Origin: Eriocheir sinensis
Taxonomy: Eukaryota; Arthropoda; Malacostraca; Decapoda; Varunidae
Direction of reading: 5' to 3'
Length of the DNA: 64,000 nt
Assembly: GCF_024679095.1 (NCBI RefSeq)
Contig: NC_066522.1
Location: 9,681,114 to 9,745,113 of the forward strand
Numbering within the stretch: position 1 is the stretch's first letter; each line of letters opens with the position of its first letter. A model generated the notes under the pieces. That model did no database searches and was not told the DNA's origin. It saw only the letters and a program-made list of their open reading frames with translations. Shown here one piece after another: positions 55,953 to 64,000 of the stretch. Position numbers and translations under genes: made by a program.

Positions 55953-58857
55953 GCGAGGGGGGAGGGCCTGTCATCAGTGGCTATGTATCGCAGACTGGGA
56001 CTAGGGGGCGCAGGAGTAATCGAAAGGATGTAAGAAAGGATGGGGTAACGGCTTATTACACCAACAGCAGGAGTCTCAGAAACAAGATAGATCTACTGAG
56101 GGGGAAAGCATGTGTCGAGAAATTCGACATTATAGCTATCACGGAAACATGGGTGGATACTGCAAACAAAAAACTTCATGTCGGAGTATGAAATAGATGG
56201 TTATCAGATGTTTCACAAAGATAGAAAGGGAAGAAGGGGAGGGGGGGTGGCACTTTATGTTAAAGACACACTTAAATATTCCGCTAACAACTCTGTTCAA
56301 ACAAATGGCGACCCAGAATCATTTTGGGTGGACGTCCACAAAGGGAAAGACAAACTAATTCTAGGGGTACTTTACAGGCCATCCAACCTTGGCAGGCAGG
56401 ACACTTATATATTACTGCAAGAGGTAGGCAGGGCGAGCAGGAGCAAAAATGTCTGCATAATGGGGGATTTTAACTATAGGAATATAGATTGGGAAGGCGT
56501 GGTGGGTGATCTAGAATCTGAGGATTTTCTGAAAGTAATACATGATAATTTTCTCAAGCAGGCAGTGACTGAGCCCACCAGAGGAAATAACATTTTAGAC
56601 TTAGTCCTGACTAACAACGAGAATATGATCAGTGAGCTAGATGTTGGGGGAGAATTAGGTGGCAGTGATCACAAGGAAATTAGGTTTAAATTAGACTGGG
56701 CGGTGACCCATGAACTCAACCCTGTGATGGTGCCTGACTTTAGAAGAGCTGATTATGAGGGGCTCAGAAGACACCTTGAGGAGGTAAATTGGGGAACCTT
56801 AGGGCTGGATGAGGGCCAGATCTCAAGGCTGGAGCCGGAAAGACAGGGGAATCATGTAGAAATGACCTACAATAATTTAGTTAGAGTAATTGCAGAGGGT
56901 CAGAGACAGCATATCCCTTACCAAGCACGTAGGAAGGAAAATAACGACCCCAAATGGATGACCCACAGACTCGAGCATGAGATAGGTTTTAAGAGAGGAA
57001 TTTATAGGAAAGTAAAGAAAGGAGAAACCCACCTCAGGGGTAGGTATGTTGAGCTAGCCAGGTTGGTGAAGAGGAACACCCGCCTAGCAAAAAGAAATTA
57101 TGAGATTAGGGTAGCCAACGAGGCCAAGAGCGATCCCAAGGGCTTCTTCAAATTGTACAGAACGAAAACAAGGGACAAAATTGGACCGTTGAAAACTAAC
57201 ACAGGTGAGCTCGTTGAGAATGGTGACGATATGAGCCAAATGATGAATGACTATTTCCTCTCAGTTTTCACGCAGGAAAATCTAACCCATTCCGGAGAGA
57301 GTTCAGGTATATGAGGGCGAAGGGAACGACAAGTTGAGGGATGTGATCATCACTAGGCAAGTAGTACAGGATGAGATTAGTAGGTTGAAGAAAAACAAAT
57401 CGCCGGGCCCAGACGAAGTATTCCCAAGGGTGCTGAAAGAGTGCAAGGAGGTCCTCAGTGGCCCGCTTACCGATATCTTTAAGATGTCGGTAAATTCTGG
57501 GTATTCGCCCAATCAATGGAAAGTAGCTAATGTGACGCCGATTTTCAAAAAGGGAGACAAGTCAGCCACCTCAAATTATCGCCCAGTTAGCTTAACATCA
57601 GTTGTAGGAAAGATGTTGGAGTCAATTATAGCTGGGAGCATTCAGGACCATCTAGAAAAGCATTGTTTAATTCATGATTCACAGCATGGATTCACAAAGG
57701 GTAGGTCTTGCCTTACTAACCTGCTGTCCTACACTAAAGTAATCGAGGCGGTTGACCGAGATGAAAACTATGACATATTGTATCTAGATTTCAGTAAAGC
57801 GTTCGACAAAGTTCCCCATCACCGGCTATTACTAAAATTACAGGCTCACGGCATAGATGAGAAAGTTTTGAACTGGATCAGGGCGTGGCTTAGTGTTTGG
57901 AAGCAGAGAGTGCAAATCAATGGTAAAAAATCTGAATGAGGCAGTGTTACGAGTGGCGGCCCACAAGGGTCGGTGCTGGGTCCTCTGCTCTTTATTATTT
58001 ACATCAATGACTTGGACACAGGAATTAGTAGTGATGTCAGCAAGTTCGCAGATGATACCAAGATCGGTAGAGTAATCCAATCAGACAGGGACGCTACCGT
58101 TCTCCAGGATGAGTTTGACAGACTATATGATTGGGCAGGGAAGTGGCAGATGGAATTCAATGTCGGGAAGTGTAGCATTCTAAGTGTAGGTAGGAATAAC
58201 CCCTCACACAATTACTCTTTAAATGGCACTCCTCTAAGTAGGTCTGGGAGTGAGAGAGACTTAGGAGTCCTAGTGAGCGCTGACCTCCGTCCTAGGGCTC
58301 AATGCATTCAGGCTAAAAATCGGGCAAACAGAGTACTTGGTTTCATCTTAAGGAGCGTAAGCAATAGAAGCGCTGAAGTCATCCTCAAACTTTACTTAGC
58401 ACTAGTTAGACTTCATCTCGATTATGCAGTTCAGTTCTGGTCCCCCTACTATAGAATGGATATCAAGATGTTAGAATCTGTACAGAGGAGGATGACAAAG
58501 ATGATTCAGGGGGTGAGAAACTTGCCTTATGAAGATAGGCTGAAGCAGTTAAATCTACACTCACTAGAAAGGCGAAGGTTGCGAGGAGACTTGATCGAAG
58601 TCTATAAATGGATGAAGGGCTTTAATAAAGGGGATGTCAATAAGATTTTGATAGTAAAAGAGCCGGGTAGGAAGCGTAGGAGTGGTTTTAAGTTAGACAA
58701 ATTCAGATTTAACAAAGACTTAGGCAAGAATTGGTTCACTAATAGAGTGGTGGACGAATGGAACAGGCTTGGGGGCCATGTTGTGGGTGCCAATGCCTTA
58801 GATACATTCAAGAAGAGATTAGATAAAGCCATGGATGGTGAGGTAAGGTGGGGTTGA
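55953..58857 (+). pseudogene. LINE ORF2: endonuclease and reverse transcriptase, two frameshifts and one TGA
   Basis: The EN domain starts near 55985 (VTAYYTNSRSLRNKIDLLRG) and has TETW (56141-56152). It shifts frame in an A-run near 56168-56174 and continues with GGVALYV, VLYRPSN, GDFNYRNIDWE and GGSDHKEI, i.e. the catalytic blocks of APE-type nucleases. A second shift lies near 57299-57303. The RT has KNKSPGPDEV, HGFTKGRSCLTNLL, LDFSKAFDKVPHHRL (first catalytic Asp, 57787), SGGPQGSVLGPLLF and FADD (58045-58056). The thumb follows (YAVQFWSPYYRMDIKMLESV), with stop TGA 58855-58857. An in-frame TGA at 57937-57939 sits where this family usually has Trp. The product would nick target DNA and prime cDNA synthesis; this copy is broken. 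Confidence 0.9.
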
Positions 58858-58979
58858 GTGTACAGGAGCTGCCTTGTATAGGCCAACCGGTCTCTTGCAG
58901 ACTCCTTACGTTCTTATGTTCTTATGCTCTTAAGACATCACATCACCACTTAACCACCATCTTTACCTTACAAGTATAC

Positions 58980-59032
<53 letters not shown>
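58980..59032. repeat. (AC)n microsatellite downstream of the LINE
   Basis: About 26 AC units, 48 bp after the LINE tail. Confidence 0.96.
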
Positions 59033-59034
<2 letters not shown>

Positions 59035-59621
59035 TTGGAAACAGCATGAAGAAGTTGAAACTTCAGCAGCAACGTAAGCAAAGGGGGAAGAGGAACAGAG
59101 AAGAAGAAAAAAAAAAAAGAGGTAGAAAAATTACGCAGGAAAAAGAAAACAGAAGAATCGTTGTCATCGTTGTGGGTTTTTTCTCTTTATCTTCCGAGTT
59201 CTTTTTATTTCCCCCTTTGAACCGAACCCTAACAACCCTCCTCCTCCTCCTCCTCTTCCTCGTCCTCGTCCTCGTCCTCCTCCTCCTTCCCCTCATCCAC
59301 CACTAGTGCAACACAGGAAACAGAAACATAAGCGGTGAACAAGCCTTTCCTGACCTGCTTCAACACGTCTGATAACTAACCAGACCCTTCCCCTCCCTCA
59401 CCACGCCGGAAGCACAGGCAGGTAAAAGGAACCAAAAGAAGCGCCATTGATGATGATATGAGCCAAGTGTTACGATATTCATTCCTTTAACAATCTGATT
59501 ACAAACATCATCTCAGGAAACAAACAAAAAAAGCAAAGAACACACAGGGAGGGAGAAAGTTGGTGAAGCGAAATATTCTTGTTTCTTCGGTCCTTCTCTG
59601 TTCTCTGTTCTGTTCTGTTCT

Positions 59622-59623
<2 letters not shown>
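59033..59623. other. Mixed DNA, no gene seen
   Basis: Purine-rich at first, a TCC/TCG cluster at 59238-59290, then AT-rich. Short TTCTG units precede the next tract. Confidence 0.5.

Positions 59624-59660
<37 letters not shown>
59624..59660. repeat. (CT)n microsatellite
   Basis: About 18 CT units. Confidence 0.94.
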
Positions 59661-59662
<2 letters not shown>

Positions 59663-60393
59663 AACGCTGCCTGTGCAATGTTTTACGCGTCAATTCGTGT
59701 TATTTTGAGGTATTTTTCTTGTCCTGTTGAAATTTCTGCGGCAATATGTTCATTACCTTCATTTTCTGTTCTTCCTCAATGCTGCACCTCACCTCCCGAC
59801 CCGCTCATTAGCATTTTTCACTCACCTGCGCCACCCTTTGTTTGCTATCACCCTTATCACCACCACCACCACCCCCCGCTCCCGTCCCTCCCCATCTTCC
59901 CTTCCCTTCCCTTCCTCCCTTCCCTCGCCACCGTTCATCCACTTCTCCATCAGGATCAGTCCACTCGCTCTCAGTCCTTTGTCCAACTCCACTGCTTTCT
60001 TTTCTGCAATCAGCCGTTACCTCAATCCTTCTTTTTTCATTCTGCATTCAACAGAGAAAGAAAGACATATAGATAGAAAAATCCAGATATAGATAGATAA
60101 ATAGATAAACAGACAATGAGTTGGTATTTTAGTTTTCGGTTGAGGGGAAGAGTTTATTTTATGAAGAGAGGAATGAAGTGGAAAGGGGAACGGTAGTAAA
60201 GGAAAAACTAAGCTGCTGAAAATTAATTTATGGGTCTCGAGGAGGAAAAATCTTATCTGTTTTCAAGAAGTGTAAGAAATGAAGTAATCGTGTTTAGAGG
60301 AGGAAGATTAAAAGTGTGTTAGCTGCTATTCCTGTTTGTAGGGGAGCCAAAAAAAAGTTTTCCTTATATCTGTACGTCATGAAAATCAGTTAA
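59661..60393. other. Pyrimidine-rich DNA, no gene seen
   Basis: 59661-60050 is C/T-rich and then turns AT-rich. The 165-codon plus-strand frame (59579-60076) is Ser/Phe/Pro-rich without a domain. Confidence 0.5.
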
Positions 60394-60562
60394 AAATGGG
60401 GATGTTTCTGAGACAAATATCTGTAGGGAATAAATTTAGGTAGCAGAGAAAAAAAACATAAAATGACGGTAAAACAAAAATGGGGATGTTTCTGAGACAA
60501 ATATCTGTAGGGAATAAATATAGGTAGCAAAAAACAAAACATAAAATGAAGGTAAAACAAAA
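60394..60562. repeat. 84-bp tandem duplication
   Basis: TGGGGATGTTTCTGAGACAA with AATATCTGTAGGGAATAAA occurs at 60397 and again at 60481. The two copies differ at a few positions. Confidence 0.9.
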
Positions 60563-60982
60563 ATGGTGAAGGAAAGATAGTTCGGAGTCAAACTTGAAGT
60601 CAACTTTAAACACATCAAATAACGAAGAGTAAAAGCAAGATTAGGGAAAAGGAACAGCGGCGCGGCAAAGTGGCGGGACAGAGAAAGATCAGGGAGAGAC
60701 GGATGCTTTGTCCAATACGCCCAGGTTCGCAAAAGTTCAACAGGGGCGCGCAGAAGTTATAATTAGGTTTCAAAACACGAAGAGGGTAACAGGAAGGCAA
60801 GACACAAAACACAAGGCGAAAGAAGGTAGTACTGCGAGTTTAATAGGGAAAGAGATACGATTTTTTTTTGCCGTCCTATCAGAAAAGTTGTTAAAAAGAA
60901 AAGCTGCAGTGAAATATTAATGCGTCAGATTTTTTTTTCTTGACTTTTTTTCATTGACAGATCAGCTCAGGTGGTAGATTGG

Positions 60983-60985
<3 letters not shown>
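60563..60985. other. AT-rich DNA, no gene seen
   Basis: No recognisable feature. Confidence 0.5.
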
Positions 60986-61025
<40 letters not shown>

Positions 61026-61034
61026 CCCCCCCCC
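60986..61034. repeat. (CT)n followed by poly(C)
   Basis: About 18 CT units, then a run of 12-13 C. Confidence 0.94.
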
Positions 61035-62000
61035 CACCATTCTCAGCCTACCATTCCCAGGGCTGTCTTACTTTCTTTTCAATTTCTTTTGAAGCTTTTG
61101 GAAAAGTCTTTGTGTCGCCTCTTTTAATTCTCCTCTCCGCGCAGTCACGCTTCTCATTTCCTCCTTTCCTTCTCTTACCTACCTACCCGCCCCCACCAAC
61201 CCCGTGCCCCTGATATCCCCCTCACAGTCAGTCCGTCCAACTTCCCTCCAGTGTTCTCCTCTCTTTCTCTCTCTTTATCATCTTCTCTTCAACCTTTCTT
61301 AAACACTGCTTTCGTTTCGGTGTGTCGTTGTTGTCGTCATTTAAAAGATATTACAAATCGAACAGAATAATGTACACCAGCGGGATGGTTACCGAGGTAA
61401 ATGCTATTACAACGGACTGCGGTGTTGTTGCGGCACGGCTCGGAAGATGGGTATTATTCTACTTTTTACATTTGTTTTCGAGGAGTTTCATAACATGCTT
61501 AGGTATTTTCTCTCAGGTAAAATATTAATAGGATCACGGGGTTAATGAATGTGTAAAATATTTCGTGTTGGTAAAACTGCGAGAAGTATGTTGGGTCCTC
61601 CAATATCTGTGGCATTTTTTCTTTCCTTCATATGATACAACGGAGAGCAAGGATTATAAGTCTGCTGCAAACACACGTTGCAGAACACTAAGTAAAAGAC
61701 TCGTTGGCTCACAGCGTCCAGTGTTTTCCTTCGCTATCGTGTAACTTCTGACAGCGAAATACTTGTATATATGAATTATGAAATAGAAGGCACTGAAATA
61801 ATAGATAAAAATTATGTGAATATAGTGAAGAAAGGGGAGTATCATCCTGCAGCTATTTCATTTTGACTTTTCAGTGTTCGCTTTGGAAATTTTGAATACG
61901 AAAGAAACAATATTTTATTATGACGTATACACATAACACACAAAAGAAAATGGAGTAGAGATAATTATGTGACGATATATCAAAGTACTGCGCTTCGATT

Positions 62001-62004
<4 letters not shown>
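61035..62004. other. Intergenic DNA, no gene seen
   Basis: Pyrimidine-rich to 61310, then AT-rich unique sequence. Confidence 0.5.

Positions 62005-62054
<50 letters not shown>
62005..62054. repeat. (CT)n microsatellite
   Basis: About 25 CT units. Confidence 0.96.
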
Positions 62055-62057
<3 letters not shown>

Positions 62058-62186
62058 CCCTTGCTCGCTCGGGCGCGCGCTAATCAAATACAACGACTAC
62101 ATATATATCTTAAAACATACAGCAGTGCCCGAGAAGGTCAACAAGATACATGTGTTATGTGCACAAATTCATCAAAATCGCGCTCG

Positions 62187-62273
62187 CGCACACCCACACC
62201 CACACCCACACCCACACACTCAGACACGCCCACCCACCCACCCACCCATCCATCCTCATACACACACACACAC
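62187..62273. repeat. CCCACA/CCCA/CA simple repeats
   Basis: ACACCC hexamers at 62189-62218, CCCA tetramers at 62229-62248 and a CA run at 62260-62272. Confidence 0.88.
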
Positions 62274-62921
62274 TGAGCGAGGGAAGGGGAGAGAGGGGGG
62301 AGTGTGATATGGTGCCATTAAATCATGACTAATTACCCTCCTCATTACGCCATCAGCAATTAAAATCTTTCAGACTCTAACTCATACATTTTTTTGTTCA
62401 GCAAAGGTTTTGGTGCAATAATTTGTCTAAAAATGACACTCAGTCCACTTTGTGAAAAAATATAAGTAATTATAAAGAAATGTAGACAGATTTTTAGGAT
62501 TCATTGATATCTTATTTAGTCACGGTAAATTCATCATATTAACGAAGGGTAAATTCACTATATTTTGAAAGGAAGGTAACATATCTTTTCGACAATTCAT
62601 GTTATTCGTAAGGTTCATATTAATCATAATATCCTTACAATATCTAGTTATTCATCATCTATACATTTATTTACCGATGAATTCCCGCAAACAGTGATCC
62701 CTTACGAACACGAATAAAGCCAAAACATCGATCTCCAGACTGTAGTTATAAAAAAATGTTTCGAGAAAGAAGGATTTATTGATATATTTTAGCAACATTC
62801 CGCTTTCAATCACGTTTCAAAATGAGTTAAATACAGTGATCCAGAGCTCCATTCAGTATATCAACTCAAAATTAATAGATTCATGGATTGATTACTTTAA
62901 CGTAGTTCACTTCTTATTTGT

Positions 62922-62923
<2 letters not shown>
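62274..62923. other. AT-rich DNA, no gene seen
   Basis: No recognisable gene or repeat family. Confidence 0.5.

Positions 62924-62953
<30 letters not shown>
62924..62953. repeat. (TG)n microsatellite
   Basis: About 15 TG units. Confidence 0.95.
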
Positions 62954-62958
<5 letters not shown>

Positions 62959-63195
62959 CTTCGCGAGGGCTCCGTCCGCTTTAGGTTTTTAGGAGAGTGT
63001 TCTTTGGGTCTGCTGGCTTATGTTTATGCAATGAAGGGCCACAGGCGGGACACGGCAGTAGCAGCAGGCCATTTTAGGCTTGAATTAAGGCGAGGCGAGG
63101 CAAGGAAGAGAATGTGGGCGAGGACGAGGGAAGGAACGAGGGGAGGAGGAAGACGTGCAGGAAGGGACGGTGAAGGACAGATGGCGTGAAGGCGT

Positions 63196-63560
<365 letters not shown>

Positions 63561-64000
63561 AAATAGGGACACATTCAGACACATACTTACGTTAAGGAAC
63601 GAATGACGGATGAAAGAGAGATAGGAAGGAAAGAGAGGAAGGAAACGTAAAGAAGGATTGCGAATGAATGCAGATCTTTGTGACGGGTAAGGAAAAAATG
63701 GGAGGGAAGAATATAGGAAGCAAGAGACAGTATATATGGAAATTAATCTGTTATTAAAAAAAATGTTATAAGGAACTACACAATAAAGAGATGGAATGAC
63801 GCAAAGGGACTGAGGGAGGGCAAGCAAATACAGTATGAGAGACAATGAGGATCTGAAGGAGAGATAAGGTTGAAGGGGAGGGGTGAGAGAGGCAGCACAC
63901 GGCGTGGAAATGCTAATTAAGGAGGAGTGGGAAGGAGTGAGGCAGTGCTCGAAGGGAAGAGAGATTAAGGTTCGAGGAAGGGCTGAAATGCATGAAGAAC
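63561..64000. other. Purine-rich DNA, no gene seen
   Basis: A/G-rich plus strand up to the window end. No coding evidence. Confidence 0.5.

Larger units (their letters stand above)
54400..58931 (+). mobile_element. Nearly complete CR1-type LINE
   Basis: Order: 5' UTR, ORF1 (zinc-ribbon/coiled coil, Pro/Ser linker, SGNH esterase), ORF2 (apurinic-type endonuclease, reverse transcriptase), short 3' UTR (AGGAGCTGCCTTGTATAGGC), and TTCTTATG octamer repeats at about 58909-58931. Two ORFs, an esterase in ORF1 and a 3' tail of 8-bp units are hallmarks of the CR1 clade. The copy is inactive: two frameshifts in ORF1, two frameshifts and one in-frame TGA in ORF2. Four 3' fragments of the same family lie at 18.1, 43.1, 46.0 and 46.6 kb. 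Confidence 0.88.

Noticed and set aside
62187..62250. Telomere-like repeat
   Set aside because: Units are CCCACA and CCCA, not the arthropod TTAGG/CCTAA type.

Overview
The window reads as intergenic, repeat-saturated nuclear DNA of an animal, most likely an arthropod and plausibly a decapod crustacean. That placement is an inference from three things: very many long (GA/CT)n, (AC/GT)n and (GGA/CCT)n microsatellites; a CR1-type LINE whose first ORF carries an esterase domain; and the mix of hAT, PIF/Harbinger and tRNA-derived SINE remnants. I see no rRNA gene, no functional tRNA gene, no operon and no gene that I can name as a host gene. Most long open frames (RERERE, SLSLSL, poly-Ser/Pro/Leu) are stop-free translations of purine/pyrimidine tracts and are not annotated as genes.

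Layout. 0-6 kb: (AC)n tracts, a LINE 3' end lying inside an (AC)n tract (1099-1661), pyrimidine- and purine-rich DNA, and a 65-bp minisatellite (5.6-6.0 kb). 6-20 kb: AT-rich unique DNA, two copies of one tRNA-derived SINE in opposite orientation (8.6 and 10.4 kb), long (GA)n tracts and a long purine-rich block (14.9-17.6 kb). 19.9-20.7 kb: a decayed CR1-like reverse transcriptase end lying inside a (GA)n tract. 21-36 kb: mostly unremarkable AT-rich or purine/pyrimidine-biased DNA with many (CT)n tracts and a truncated poly(A) retroposon (27.5 kb). 36.0-36.25 kb: a GC-rich, strongly hairpin-forming element next to (AC)n.

39.8-47 kb is the densest mobile-element region. It holds an orphan Harbinger-like terminus, a hAT element with an intact 590-codon transposase ORF that stops before the expected C-terminal dimerisation domain, and a Harbinger element whose transposase remnant is split by a CR1 3' fragment. 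Next to that element lies a 450-codon ORF of unknown function with acidic repeats and a KH-like segment. Three LINE fragments in mixed orientation follow. 50.4-52.5 kb holds a pyrimidine module that recurs inside the LINE at 55 kb, then a ~37-bp minisatellite of roughly 37 copies. About 54.4-58.93 kb is a nearly complete CR1-type LINE (zinc-ribbon/coiled-coil and SGNH esterase ORF1; endonuclease plus reverse transcriptase ORF2) with several frameshifts and one in-frame stop. 59-64 kb is low-complexity intergenic DNA.

The coding potential is therefore that of transposable elements: ORF2 enzymes nick target DNA and copy LINE RNA, and the hAT and Harbinger transposases would act on their own terminal repeats. 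All appear defective except possibly the hAT ORF and the unknown 44-45 kb ORF.
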